A stretch of DNA of 64,000 nt from Anaeromyces robustus (GCA_002104895.1 MCFG01000041.1:45001-109000); one strand, 5' to 3'; shown: positions 13,300-36,050, counted from the first letter of the stretch. The notes: generated by a model from the sequence alone, not told the origin. Made by a program: numbers and translations.

Positions 13300-14110
13300 A
13301 AAAAAAAAAAAAAAAAAATAGAAGAATTGCCATTTCAATCAATAACTTTATACATTGAGTTATTATCATTATTTTTTAACAATAATAGGAAAATCTAAAT
13401 GTTAATAAAGTTCTTTTTTTTTTCTGTATTTTAAATGTAATACAAAAAAAAAAAAAATTAAATCTTTAAAAAATAAGTTTTTTTAATTCTTATCGATTTA
13501 GTTTTATTAATGATTTCCATATATATTTTATTATATTTTAAAGTAAATACATATAATAGATATCAAAACAATATTAATTAAAAATCATAACATTTTTCTT
13601 TTTATTTCATAATATGTAATATGTTAAAAAAAAAAAAGAGTAGAATTGTCATTCAATTAAAAGAATATTGCATTTTTTTTTTACTATGATTGTTTTATTT
13701 ATTTTAATTGAGTATGCAATACATTAATAAAGTTTTTTTAAAGTACTTTCTTTTAAATATTTTAATACATAAGATTAAATAAAATACCAAAAATAATATA
13801 TTTTTATTCCTTAGTCATATTATATATTAATTAATTATCTTCAATAAAAAATAATTATCAATTTTGATATTTTTAAAATAAATAATTAAATTAAATTGCT
13901 GATTCAAAAATAAAATGAAGAATAAAAAAACAAAAAAATATAAATATATACATCAAAGAATAATATATATACTTATATATAAATAAAATAGGTAACTATT
14001 GTAGTCAAGAAAAGAATTACTATTCAATTAATATACATATTTATTCTACCTTGTATTTTAATTGAAAATGCTATGTATAATTAAAAGTTTTTTTTTTTTT
14101 TTTTTTTAAA
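13300..14110. repeat. Loose three-copy repeat
   Basis: Three segments resemble each other. They start near 13320 (gaagaattgccatttcaat), 13640 (agtagaattgtcattcaatt) and 14010 (aaagaattactattcaatta). Each is followed about 50-80 bases later by a Ttt-Att-Gag-like reverse element and then ttaataaagtttttttt or similar. In this base composition chance similarity is a real risk, so this is tentative. Confidence 0.35.
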
Positions 14111-16197
14111 AAAAAGATTTATTTTTATTTTATTTATTTTTATAATTTAATTAATACAAAGAAATGAATATAAATGTTATTAATAAATTAATTGGTAATA
14201 AATTTAAATTAATAGATTAATAGATTCTATATATTTATTATATTCAAAAGTATATTTATCAAAGATATCATAATTGATAATAAAATGCATAAGAATTTAG
14301 GAAGAAAAATATTTAATATTTTATTTATAATTTTTATTTCAAAAATAATTTAATATAAAAATTAAAAAACAATATAGTTAATTATTGTTCTGATTTAATT
14401 TTATTTTTTTCTAATACATGATTTTATTTTATTTTTTTTAATACATTAAGTTTTTATAATTTCTTTAATATGAAAATATTAGTAAGAATAATAAATAAAT
14501 ATATCAATATCATATTACTTAATAATTTTATATTCTTTTTTATTGGTATTAATAATTTCACAATAAATGAAATATCTATTTTTTACTAATACTATATAGT
14601 CATATTATGACCATTAATAAATATTTTTGTTAAAAAAAAAAAGGTATAAAAAGAATTTTTTTATAGAAATATAATTCATAACTTTATCTGTTTTATTCCT
14701 TAAGATTTTATTTTTATGTATCATACTTAATTTTATTTTTTAAATTTATTTATTAATAAAATTTAGTTAACGATAATAATTAAGTAGATTGCTTTATAAA
14801 GTATAATTTATATCATTCTGATATAAATCGTTATTAATTATTTATTATTACTATGAAAAAATGTAATGTATTAAATTAACGTATTAACTTATTAAATATA
14901 ATATATATTATAATGTAATGTACTAAAATCTATTAATTACATGTTAATTTTATAAATATTGTAATAAATAAATTATATTATATATATAAATAAGAAAGAT
15001 TTTATCAATTTGATAAAATTAATAAAATGTATTAAATGTTTATTCTATTAATATATTAATGTATTAAACAATGTACAATAATATTTAAATAATATTTTTA
15101 ATATTTTCTATTTTTCCACATAATAAAATAGGTATTTTGTTAATGATGTAATTATTTTATATAACTGTTAATATAATTAAATATTATTCTTTATTTCTTA
15201 TTATACTTTATCAATATACATGATAAATAATTATACAAAAATTATATTAATATTATGTAAAATAATATATTCTTCATTTAGAAAAAAAAAAAAAAAGCAA
15301 AAAAAAAAACTCGTGTTTTTTTATCTTCCAATTCTAAAATTTACTTTTTATTTATTAAATTTGTTATATCTTAATGACTCAAAATCAAAAATATATTAAT
15401 GTTTTAAATATTAACATTAATAAAAGTTAGGTTAAACTTTTTTTTTTTATTAAGTAATTTTTAGTATGTTCTATTTTCTTATTTATTTATTATGTTATAA
15501 TTATTATTATTATTTTTATTATTAAAAATATTTTTGTATTACTATTATTAAAAATATATATTTTTTTAATATATCAAAAAATATACAAGAATTATTACCG
15601 CATCAGATTAAAATAATTATTTAAACTTTCTATTATTTTTCATTATTTTCATCTATTAAATTAATTAATAATAAAAAAATTTTTCTATTGTTAAATAATA
15701 GTTAGATCAAATCATATATTAATACATATATAAGTTACATTAAAGAAAAACAAATAGAAAAATATCTTAATATTAATATTTTTATTATTATTAATAATAA
15801 TAGTAATGTTGTAATATAATATTATATAATGTATAATACTTTTGAAAAAAATTTTTTTATGTCTCTCATAATGTATAAATATTAAAAAAAAAATCTTATA
15901 ATAAAGTTGTTAAAAATCTTATACTTAAAACAATATTTAAATTTTTGATTTTTTTTTTAAGATTTTCTATTTAAATAAACTTTCTTATAGTTAATTGAAA
16001 TTATTTTTTTTTTTGCAAATCTTATAAATGAAATTAAAAATATTTATATTTATTTAATTAAAATTTCCATTTTTTTTTCTTTTTTGAAAAAAAAAGAATA
16101 TTAGAATATTAGATATTATATAAATAATATTCTTTTTCTAAATCTTCATTATTATTATTATAATTAATTTTTTTTTGTATTACTATATCATCCCTTT

Positions 16198-16243
<46 letters not shown>

Positions 16244-17971
16244 TTTCAATTTTTTTTTTTTCATTTTTAATTAATCTTTTTTTTTTTTTTTTTGTTTATG
16301 TTACCAACATAAATTAATTAAAATTAATTAAGTGCCATGTCATGCATAAATATTGCGGTAATTTTGACTTAATATTTTTTTAATCTTCAATAAACTTTTA
16401 TGGTAATAGTAATTTATTTCACATTACACAAACAAGTTTATGTTTTATTACAGAAAAATAATTTTAATATTATTTAATATTATTTATTTATTTAGTATTA
16501 TTTGATTTAAATATTTATTTATATTATTTTTATTATTATTATTATTCATTATTATTATTATTATTATTATTTATTTATTTTTTCTTTTAAATAAATATTA
16601 ATAAATGCTAAACAATTCTAAGTAAATATTAGTAGATTTATGCTTTTATTATCAATTTTTTAAATTAATTAATGTTTATTAAAGAAAAAAAAAATATTGT
16701 TGATATTAACAATTAGATTTATTAATATTATTTAGAAATATAGTATTTATATAATAATTACTTAGTAGTATATATAATGTATATATATAATATTAATTAA
16801 AATAATACTTGTATATATATAAACTTTATTATTCATTATTACTATTATAATTATTATTATTATTATAATTATTAACAATTATTTTTTATTATTTTTTATT
16901 ATTATTATTATTATAAGTTTTTTTATACATATATTTAATATAATATATAATTTTTAATTTATATATTATATTATTCTATTAATATTATATTTTAAATATT
17001 TAAAATATAATGGGTAAAAAATAAGCCAGTTTTTTTTATATTAATAATTAAATTAATTAGTAAATTAAATAATAAAATAATAATTGTTAAAAGAAAAAAC
17101 GTTAAAAGAAAAAATGAAAATGAAAAATGAATAAAATGTTAAAAAAATAAATAAATGAAATAAATAAATGAAATAAAATGAAATAAAATAAAATAAATTA
17201 AATTAAGTAATTAATTATTATTTTATTTTTTAATATTGAAAAAGTGTACAAAATAAATTAAAAATTAAAAAATTATTTGAATAAAAAAAAAACTTAATCA
17301 TTTTTGTGTAATATTAACTAATAGAATAATAATTATTTAATTTAATATATTAATCTATCCTATATAATAAATGGTATTAGAATTTTAATAGATATAAAAT
17401 AATATAAAAAAACAATATATTAATATATAGTATAATATAAAACAATATATATTAATTAATTTATATATTTAATTATTATATAAAATATATTTAAAATAAT
17501 TAATATAAAAACAATTATATTATTAATAATTTAATAATTATAGAAAATAATAATAATATTTTGTGAGATTAAAATTATTTGTTCAAATATTTGATAGCTC
17601 GTTATTTTTTTATATTATTTTTTATATTATTTTTTATATTTTTTATATTTTTTATATTTTTTTTTTTTCATTTTTTCATTTTTTATTTTATTTTTCATTT
17701 TTATATTAACATTTGTGACATTTTTTTTTATATATTTCTTTGTATTTTTTTTTTTTTTTTTTTTTCTTATTTTATTTTTTATTAAAAATAGAGTTTGAAA
17801 TACTTAATGATAAAGAATAATTATGTGAATAAATTCAAGTAAAAATACAAAGAAATAACCAGATAAATAATAAAAAAAAATATACTATATACAATATACA
17901 ATATACAGTATAAAATATAAAAATAAAAATAAAAATATAATAAAATTAAATAATAATAAGAATAATAATAT

Positions 17972-20900
17972 ATGGATTATAAAAGAAGTTATCCGACCAG
18001 AAGGGTTTCGGATATGCTTGAAAGATTATGTAAAGAAAGAGATTATGATATACTTTTATTAGATAAAGATTTAAATGATATTTTACAAAATAGAAAAGTA
18101 TTAATAAATGATAATCATGAAGAAATTCTAAAAAATTTATATCTTTTAGCAATTGATAATAAAAATACCATTTTATTAGATTATATAATTAAAAATGATA
18201 TTAATAAAACGGATGTTATTACTGAAATTTACCGTTGTAAAGGTCTCAATTCTGAAAGATTATTTTTTATAATTGCAAATGTAAATAGTAAATTATTATC
18301 AAATTTAATTCGAATATTAATTAAAGAGGAAAATACTTATATATTAGATATAATATTTTCAAAATTTAAATTTTATGATGTTGATTTTATTATGAATTTA
18401 TTATATATATATAAAACTAAAAAACCAACATCCTCTTTAAAAATTCGTAATTTAATTTCGAATAAAAGATATGAAATTTCTGTTCCTTTTAAAAAAGGTA
18501 TTGGAAAATACATAGAATATGCATGTGTAGAAAAGAATTTAAATATTTTAAAATATTTAGTTAGTCATAAAGCTGATGTAAATAAAGAAAATGAAAAGGG
18601 TGACACACCTTTAATAATTTCATGTTTGTTAGGTCATACTAAAATCATAAAATATTTAATTGACCGTGGAGCAAAAGTAAATAAGGAAGGAAAAAGTACT
18701 GATACCCCATTAATTTATGCATGTGATAAAAATAATTTGGAAATAGTAAAATATTTAGTGGAACATGGTGCAGATGTTAATAAGGTAGGTTTAAAAGGAA
18801 CTCCATTAATTATTGCTTGTGATAAAAAAAATGATAAAATGATAAAATATTTAATAGAACATGGGGCTAATATTAACGGTTGTAATAAAGATGGTAATAC
18901 TCCATTAATTAAAGTATGTTCTAAAGGAAGTGCTCATCTTATAAAATATTTAATAGCTAATGGTGCTGATATTAATCAATATAATAAACAAGGTTGTACT
19001 CCTTTAACCTATTTATGTTTATTTAGTAATGAAGGTGCTGTAAAGTATTTAGTGGAACATGGTGCCGATGTCAACCGAGGTGAATTAAAATATACACCTT
19101 TAATTGCAGCATGTACTAAAGGAAATGAAAAAATTGTAAAATATTTAATAGATCATGGTGCAGATGTTAATAAAAAGAATATGAATAATCGTACTCCTTT
19201 AATTATGGCATTTGAACATGGAAATAAAAGTATTATAAAATATTTAGTGGAACATGGTGCAGATGTAAATATAGGAGATGATAAAAATACACCATTAACT
19301 CAAGCCTGTAAAATAGGTGATGAAAAATTAGTTAATTTTTTAGTTGAAAATGGTGCAGATATTGATGAAGTCAATCGGGATGGAGATAGTCCATTAGTTA
19401 TTGCTTGTCTTAATAGAAATGAAAAAGTTATTAAATATTTAGTTGAACATGGGGCAGATGTAAAAAATTTAAATCGACAGGATAAAACGAATATTATTAT
19501 GGTATTGAAAAATAGAAATGAAAATATTATAAGATATTTAATTGAACATGGTTTGGAAGCTGACTTTTTTAAAAGTAAACCTCCATCATTTGATCAACCT
19601 TATCCTTATGATAAACCTTCATTAAAATCTTTTGAACATCCATTAATTAAATCCATAGATAAACCATTAATGAAATCTTTTGATAAACCATTAAATACTA
19701 AATCTTTTATTAAACCACATATGGAAACTTTTGAAATACCAGTTATAGAAACTGTCGATAAACCATTAAAATATTTTAATAAACCATTAAGAAGATCATC
19801 CTATGATCAATTAGTAAGAAAATCAGTGAATATGGAACCACCAAATTTAAGAAAATCTTCAATATTTGATCATTCTATGAGAAAATCTTCATATGATTCA
19901 TTGAAAAAAATTTCTGATATGTATGATGAAAATCAACATTTTAGAAGAGATTCCTTTGAATCTGTTGTTACTAGTAGAATGTCCATTTTTAGTACTGAAG
20001 AAGATGAAAATCATCCTATAAGAAAAGATTCTCTTGAATCTTTAAGATTATCTTCACTTTTTGAAAAACCATTGAAAAAATCTTCCATGGAATCTTTAAA
20101 AAGTAATAGTAATAATAATAATAATAGTATTAATAATAATCATAAATCAATACTTTTTGATCAATCTATGAGAAATCCATCCATGGAATCTTTAAATAAT
20201 ATTAATAATAATAATAATAATAATAGTAATAATACTAATAAAAATAAATCAATGATTTTTGATCCATCTAATATTGATTCTTTAAAATCTGTCCTTTTAG
20301 ATCAAACTCCATTAAGACAACCACCATCCATGGAATCCTTAAATAATAATATTAATAATAATAATAATAATAATAAAAATAAATCAATGATTTTTGATCC
20401 ATCTAATATTGAATCTTTAAAATCTGTCCTTTTAGATCAAACTCCATTAAGACAACCACCATCCATGGAATCCTTGAAAAAACAACAAATCATGTTAGAT
20501 CAATCATCCTTAAGACAACCACCATCTATTGAATCTTTGAAATCAGCATTATTAGATAAATCAACCCTAAGAAAATCATCTATGGAATCCATGAAAAAAC
20601 AAGCCTTTTTTGATCAATCAACCTTAAGAAAACCTTCTCTTGATTCCTTAAAACAATTCATGAGAAAATCAACCTATGATCAACCTATTAGACCATTGTC
20701 TCCATTTGATCAACCTATAATTAATCTAACTTCTTTTGAAAAATCTAGAAAATTATCATTTGATAAATCACCTCCAATAATGAAACCATTTGATAAATCA
20801 CCACCTATGATAAAACCATTTGATAAATCACCTCCAAGTATGAAACCATTTGATAAATCACCACCAATTATGAAACCATTTGATAAATCACCACCAATAA

Positions 20901-22225
20901 TGAAACCATTTGATAAATCACCACCAATTATGAAACCATTTGATAAATCACCACCAATTATGAAACCATTTGATAAATCACCACCAATTATGAAACCATT
21001 TGATAAATCACCACCGATTATGAATCCATTTGATAAATCACCTCCGGTTATGAAACCATTTGATAAATCACCTCTAATTATGAATCCATTTGATAAATCA
21101 CCACCTATGATAAAACCTTTTGAAAAACCAAGAAAATTATCTTTTGATCAACCTTCCGTTACACAACCTCCAACTTTTGAAAGACCTAGAAAATTTTCAT
21201 TTGATCAACCATCAAGAAGAACAACAACTTTTGATTCCCCTCCATTGAAAAAATCATTTTTAATTGAACCTAAATTAAATAATAATAATAATAATATTAA
21301 TGGTAATATGAATATTAATGATAATGATAATGATATTAATAATAATCATGATATTAGTATTAATAGTATAATTGAATCATATGATCAACCTTTAAGAAAA
21401 GCTTCATTATATGATTCAGCTTTAAAACAACAATCTAATTATTATGGTCAAACCATTAATGAAATGTCATTGGATAAACCATTTAGAAAATCAACTTTTT
21501 ATGAACAACCTTTAAGTAAATTATCCTATGATCAACCTTTAAATGAAAATTTTGATAATCCTTTAGTCAATGCTTGTTTCCGAGGAGATAAACAAATGAT
21601 TAGATATTTAGTAGAACATGGTGCTAATTTAAATATTAAAGATACTTATGGTAATACTCCTTTAACAGCAGCATGTAAAAATGGTAGTGAAACTATTGTA
21701 AAATATTTAGTTGAATTTGGTAGAGCGGATGTTAATATGGGTGAAGGTAATAATTTACCTTTAACGGCTGCTTGTTGGAATGGTAATACCAATATAGTAA
21801 AATATTTAATTGAACATGGAGCAGATGTCAATAAAATGAATCGTAATGGGGATACCTCATTAATTGCAGCATGTTCCAATGGAGATGAAAATCTTGTACG
21901 TTGTTTAATTAAATATGGAGCAGATGTTAATGTAGTTAATCGTAGTGGAGATACACCATTAATTTTTGCCTGTTGGAATGGTAATGAAAGTATAGTAAAA
22001 TATTTAATTGATCATGGAGCAGATGTTAATAAAAAAGGTAAATATGGTAATACTCCTTTAACCGCAGTATGTATTAATGGTAATCAAAATATTGTAAGAT
22101 ATTTAATAGAACATGGAGCAGATATGAATAAAAAGAATGTTTATGGAGATACCCCTAAAGCGGTAGCTTATAAAATGAAAAATGAAAATATTGTTAATTA
22201 TTTAAAAACATATAAAGCAATTTAA
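17972..22225 (+). CDS. Ankyrin-repeat protein with long Ser/Arg/Pro-rich centre
   Basis: A single 1417-residue intronless frame. Residues 1-170 are non-repetitive and mostly helical. About 178-540 form roughly ten ankyrin repeats with the consensus DGDTPLI.ACxxGNEKIVKYLVEHGADVN. About 545-1190 is a disordered linker; about 1192-1417 is a second ankyrin block of seven repeats ending YLKTYKAI. The linker contains many short modules of the form (R/K)K-S-S-(M/Y)-(D/E)-SL and FDQP/FDKP, several Asn runs and twelve copies of a ten-residue unit, FDKSPPIMKP. No signal peptide or membrane segment is seen, so it is probably cytosolic. Ankyrin blocks bind proteins; the partner is unknown. The repeated R-x-x-S/T sites suggest phospho-regulation (inference). 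The ATG at 17972 is the first in frame and sits in an AAT-rich leader. Confidence 0.93.
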   Translation: MDYKRSYPTRRVSDMLERLCKERDYDILLLDKDLNDILQNRKVLINDNHEEILKNLYLLAIDNKNTILLDYIIKNDINKTDVITEIYRCKGLNSERLFFIIANVNSKLLSNLIRILIKEENTYILDIIFSKFKFYDVDFIMNLLYIYKTKKPTSSLKIRNLISNKRYEISVPFKKGIGKYIEYACVEKNLNILKYLVSHKADVNKENEKGDTPLIISCLLGHTKIIKYLIDRGAKVNKEGKSTDTPLIYACDKNNLEIVKYLVEHGADVNKVGLKGTPLIIACDKKNDKMIKYLIEHGANINGCNKDGNTPLIKVCSKGSAHLIKYLIANGADINQYNKQGCTPLTYLCLFSNEGAVKYLVEHGADVNRGELKYTPLIAACTKGNEKIVKYLIDHGADVNKKNMNNRTPLIMAFEHGNKSIIKYLVEHGADVNIGDDKNTPLTQACKIGDEKLVNFLVENGADIDEVNRDGDSPLVIACLNRNEKVIKYLVEHGADVKNLNRQDKTNIIMVLKNRNENIIRYLIEHGLEADFFKSKPPSFDQPYPYDKPSLKSFEHPLIKSIDKPLMKSFDKPLNTKSFIKPHMETFEIPVIETVDKPLKYFNKPLRRSSYDQLVRKSVNMEPPNLRKSSIFDHSMRKSSYDSLKKISDMYDENQHFRRDSFESVVTSRMSIFSTEEDENHPIRKDSLESLRLSSLFEKPLKKSSMESLKSNSNNNNNSINNNHKSILFDQSMRNPSMESLNNINNNNNNNSNNTNKNKSMIFDPSNIDSLKSVLLDQTPLRQPPSMESLNNNINNNNNNNKNKSMIFDPSNIESLKSVLLDQTPLRQPPSMESLKKQQIMLDQSSLRQPPSIESLKSALLDKSTLRKSSMESMKKQAFFDQSTLRKPSLDSLKQFMRKSTYDQPIRPLSPFDQPIINLTSFEKSRKLSFDKSPPIMKPFDKSPPMIKPFDKSPPSMKPFDKSPPIMKPFDKSPPIMKPFDKSPPIMKPFDKSPPIMKPFDKSPPIMKPFDKSPPIMNPFDKSPPVMKPFDKSPLIMNPFDKSPPMIKPFEKPRKLSFDQPSVTQPPTFERPRKFSFDQPSRRTTTFDSPPLKKSFLIEPKLNNNNNNINGNMNINDNDNDINNNHDISINSIIESYDQPLRKASLYDSALKQQSNYYGQTINEMSLDKPFRKSTFYEQPLSKLSYDQPLNENFDNPLVNACFRGDKQMIRYLVEHGANLNIKDTYGNTPLTAACKNGSETIVKYLVEFGRADVNMGEGNNLPLTAACWNGNTNIVKYLIEHGADVNKMNRNGDTSLIAACSNGDENLVRCLIKYGADVNVVNRSGDTPLIFACWNGNESIVKYLIDHGADVNKKGKYGNTPLTAVCINGNQNIVRYLIEHGADMNKKNVYGDTPKAVAYKMKNENIVNYLKTYKAI
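20759..21118 (+). repeat. In-frame minisatellite, 12 x 30 bases
   Basis: Twelve tandem 30-base units beginning tttgataaatcaccaccaat encode FDKSPPIMKP with small changes (M/I swaps, N for K, V for I, L for P). Units in the middle are almost identical while edge units have diverged, as expected of replication slippage or unequal exchange. Because 30 is a multiple of three, copy number can change without breaking the protein. Confidence 0.97.
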
Positions 22226-32843
<10,618 letters not shown>

Positions 32844-33851
32844 ATGAAGGCTTGTCAATTAGCTATTTTATCATCTTTATTATTAGCTGTTTCTGCTATT
32901 AGAATCACTACTCCAGTTAATGGTACCGTTTGGGAATTCGGTAAAAAGAATACTGTCAACTGGAAACATGATGATGGTGAAAAGGGTGCTCTTGATTTAA
33001 ATCTTATTTACACTGCTGGTGTTGACCCATACAAATTCAGTGGTAAACCAGTTGCTTCAATGACTGTTGATGATATTACTAAGGATACTTGTGAATTTGA
33101 TTTATCTAAACTTGACAAAAAGAACTTCCCACCAAAAGCTGAAGAATACTTCCTTCGTTTTGGTGATGTAAATGGTTCTTACTCTCATCTTTTCATCATT
33201 GATGGTGGTACAGGTAGTCACAGTTCTGGATCTTCTTCTGGTTCCTCTAGTGGTTCATCCTCTAGTGGTTCCTCATCTGGATCTTCCTCTAGTGGTTCCT
33301 CTGGTTCTTCCAGTGGTTCCTCATCTGGATCTTCCTCTAGTGGTTCCTCTGGTTCTTCCAGTGGTTCCTCATCTGGTTCATCTAGTGGTTCCTCTGGTTC
33401 TTCCAGTGGTTCTTCTGGTTCCTCTGGTTCATCCAGTGGTTCCTCTGGTTCTTCTAGTGGTTCATCTGATTCATCCAGTGGTTCCTCTAACCAACCAACT
33501 CACGATGATGTTCTCAACAGTGCTGCTGCTGCCTCATCAAACGCTGCTGCTACTATTGCTAATTCTGCTTCTAACGCTGCCAACAATACTGCCAACGCTG
33601 CTGCTAACGCTGCTAATAATGCTGCCGATACTGCTTCTAGCGTTGCCGGCAATGTCGCTACTGCTGCTTCTAACGCTGTTAACACCGTTTCTTCTGTCGT
33701 TAACGGTGCCACTGTTACTGCTACTGGTGGTGCTACTGCCACTAACGCTAACAACGCAAACAACGCAGGAAATGCTTCAAGTGGAGTTGCTAAGACCGCT
33801 TCTTACTCTCTTGTCGCTATTGCTCTTTCTGTTGTCGCACTTTTTTTCTAA
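32844..33851 (+). CDS. Secreted Ser/Gly-rich GPI-anchored protein, Kre9/Knh1-like
   Basis: 335 residues, single exon. A signal peptide (MKACQLAILSSLLLAVSA) precedes RITTPVNGTVWEFGKKNTVN, the start of the Kre9/Knh1-like N-terminal domain typical of Ser/Thr-rich fungal GPI proteins (about residues 19-120, ending HLFIIDGG). Residues about 124-215 are almost only Gly-Ser repeats, a likely O-glycosylated stalk. About 220-305 is Ala/Asn-rich with regular NAAN/ASNA spacing. The C-terminus NNAGNASSG followed by a hydrophobic tail (SLVAIALSVVALFF) looks like a GPI-attachment signal. It is expected at the plasma membrane or wall. Codon use is richer in C-ending codons than in the LRR or ankyrin genes, like THR4, suggesting strong expression. 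The exact role is unknown. Confidence 0.93.
   Translation: MKACQLAILSSLLLAVSAIRITTPVNGTVWEFGKKNTVNWKHDDGEKGALDLNLIYTAGVDPYKFSGKPVASMTVDDITKDTCEFDLSKLDKKNFPPKAEEYFLRFGDVNGSYSHLFIIDGGTGSHSSGSSSGSSSGSSSSGSSSGSSSSGSSGSSSGSSSGSSSSGSSGSSSGSSSGSSSGSSGSSSGSSGSSGSSSGSSGSSSGSSDSSSGSSNQPTHDDVLNSAAAASSNAAATIANSASNAANNTANAAANAANNAADTASSVAGNVATAASNAVNTVSSVVNGATVTATGGATATNANNANNAGNASSGVAKTASYSLVAIALSVVALFF
33212..33489 (+). repeat. Gly-Ser coding repeat with higher-order units
   Basis: The tract is built from ggttcctcatctggatcttc and ggttcctctggttcttccag blocks, with a unit of about 48-60 bases repeated two to three times before it decays into shorter ggttc/tctagt units. Long near-identical stretches imply recent in-frame expansion. 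It also keeps a second (+1-type) frame and parts of the antisense open; those are shadows. Confidence 0.9.
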
Positions 33852-35100
33852 ATTAAATAATACTTAATAATAATATAAAATATTTAATTAATCATTATTA
33901 ATATAATTAATTTAAATCACCTTTTGAAATATATTATAATCTATATTATTATCTATCACAACACACACACATAAAATAATATATATTTATCTTATCAAAC
34001 AAATATTTCAAATATTTTATAACAAACAAAATTTAAAAACATAATACACAAACACATTTAAATAATGATATCTTAATTTAAATAACATATATAAAAACGC
34101 AAACGTTTGATATAAAAAAAATTAATAATAACATCTATTATATAAATATCTAAAATAAATATATAAAAAAAAATATATAATTTATTATTTTATAATAATA
34201 ATAAATTGTATATAATATTTTTTTTATATTTATAAATTATATATTTAATAAAAATTAAATAAAAAATTGTTATAAAAAAAAAAAAAGTAATAATGTGTAA
34301 CCAAAGGTTTTAATTATTAAGAAATATTTTATGTCTTTTTTGTTTTATTAGAAGTTTGAAGTGTGTTTATAAAAAAAATAACAATTAAGTTTGAATTGTT
34401 TTTGTTTATTTGTTTTATTAGAAATATGTTTATGTTTATTTTCTTTTGGTGGTAAATAAAGAGTTTTGGCTTATTATTTATTATTTATTATTTACTTGTG
34501 AAAATAAATAAAATAAAATAGTTATTTGTGTTAATATAATGATAATATATATAATAGTAATATATTATTATTTATAAAATTATATAATTATATATATAAT
34601 AATAATTATATATATAATATGTATAATCTATTATTAATTTATAATATGAAATTAAAAATTTTTTTTTATTTTTAATTTATTGTCTTTTTATTAAAAGGAG
34701 GCTGGTAATGTTATATACACATATATGGAAATTATAAAAAAAAATTTTTTTTTTATTTATTTTTTTAATTTTAATTATTATTTAATATAATTTTTTTTTT
34801 AATTAAAAATATCAAAAAGAAAAAAAAATAAATAAAAATAAATAAAAAAATAATATATATTATATATATTTTACTTAGAATAATCGGTTAATTTTTTTTA
34901 AGATGAAATTTAAGATGAAATTTTTTTTTAATTATGTTTATATTATTTTTATTTTAATTTTTATTATTTTTTTATTGGTTAATTTAAAATTTTGTGATTT
35001 TTATTTTTTTTATTTTATGTTTTTTTTGTACAAAATTTTTAGTTAATTTATTTATTTATTTATTTATTTATTCATTTATTCATTTATTTTTTCTTAGGAT

Positions 35101-35214
35101 AGAGTTTTATCCATCAAACTCCACTCCTGAAGGTAAATAAGCATTGGAAATTTTGAAGGTTATAGTGGTTACAAGTTGATACGTTGAATGGGGGAAGTTA
35201 GAAATTTAAGTACT

Positions 35215-35252
<38 letters not shown>

Positions 35253-36050
35253 TTATATTTAATAAAAAATATTTTTAATTAGTTGAATATCTGTATTTAA
35301 AATTTTATTAATCTCTCTTGTATCTTTTATTACTTTTATTTTATTTATATATATATATGTTCTTTACTTTAATGTAATCTATATTTCACATGTATCTTAA
35401 ATATAAATTAATTATTTTAAACAAAAATTAATCCTAGTCTAAAAAAATTAATTATTTTAAATAAAATAAAAAATAATCCTTGTCTAAAAAAAAATATGTG
35501 TACTGTAATCAAATTTGGTATTATGTGCAATAATAATGCCTGGTTAATTTCTCAGTATTATTTTTCATCTAAAAAAAAAAATTCATAATGATTTCTTGAA
35601 GGAAACTATTCTTTTTTTTTTCTTGTTAAGGAACAAATAGTAAAGTTTTTTTCTCATTGAATTTTCAACTGTAAAACTTCTAACCCCAGCTTCAAGTACG
35701 CCGATATTGAAAAAATAAGGCATTTAATTCATTTTATACCGGAATCGAATGATATTCCATTCGTTGAATGGGATGAAGTTAGAAGTTTTAACTTTTTTTT
35801 TTAATTTGATACTATATGTTTAAAAAAATTTTTTTTTATATATATTATTTTTTTTCTGCATCTTTTATTACTTTTTATTTATTTTTTACATCTCATGTAT
35901 TATAATATTCTTTTACTTCTATGTAATCTATATTTTACATTTACATGTATATTAACTTTTAAATTAATTTTTTTTTTTAAATAAAAAATTATTCCTAGTC
36001 TAAAAAAAAAAAGTCACATTTAAATTAATTATATTTTAAATAAAAAGTTA
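35101..36050. repeat. Diverged tandem duplication with unit of about 580 bases
   Basis: The segment around 35183 (cgttgaatgggggaagttag) recurs at 35762 (cgttgaatgggatgaagtta). The downstream sequence follows in both copies: cttttattactttt, ttctttactt, atgtaatctatatttcacat or its variant, and taatcctagtctaaaaaa. Copies are roughly 35101-35500 and 35680-36050. The unit includes the coding-like island described next. Confidence 0.65.
35686..35790 (+). pseudogene. Short coding-like relic, unknown family
   Basis: One frame reads YADIEKIRHLIHFIPES followed by NDIPFVEWDEVRSF, with a balanced amino-acid mix unlike the surrounding DNA. It has no start codon and runs into a poly(T). The related copy near 35130-35215 is more decayed. 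Likely the remains of one exon. I do not recognise the protein. A live exon of an undetected gene is the alternative, but no matching neighbour exons were found. Confidence 0.4.

Larger units (their letters stand above)
8013..17971. other. Gene desert of about 10 kb, AT-rich
   Basis: No frame with normal amino-acid diversity appears on either strand. The 12540-12842 and 17579-17785 open frames are F/I/L/Y strings from repeats. Structured items inside are listed separately: an ATT microsatellite, a 46-base palindrome, a 240-260-base tandem duplication, an inverted-repeat element and a loose three-copy repeat. A 41-base poly(T) run sits at 16201-16241. The sequence ttatctaattaagaaat occurs twice around 10500-10563. 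The right edge is the presumed promoter of the ankyrin gene. Confidence 0.7.

Noticed and set aside
21646-21879. 77-codon antisense frame in the second ankyrin block
   Set aside because: Antisense shadow of the tandem ankyrin repeats; it has no independent support.
33500-33763. 87-codon antisense Ala/Leu-rich frame
   Set aside because: Antisense shadow of the Ala/Asn-rich segment of the GPI protein.
33172-33867. 231-codon plus-strand frame overlapping the GPI protein
   Set aside because: A V/L/P-rich frame kept open by the Gly-Ser repeat; it has no start context or domain, and the Kre9-like frame has a signal peptide and GPI tail.
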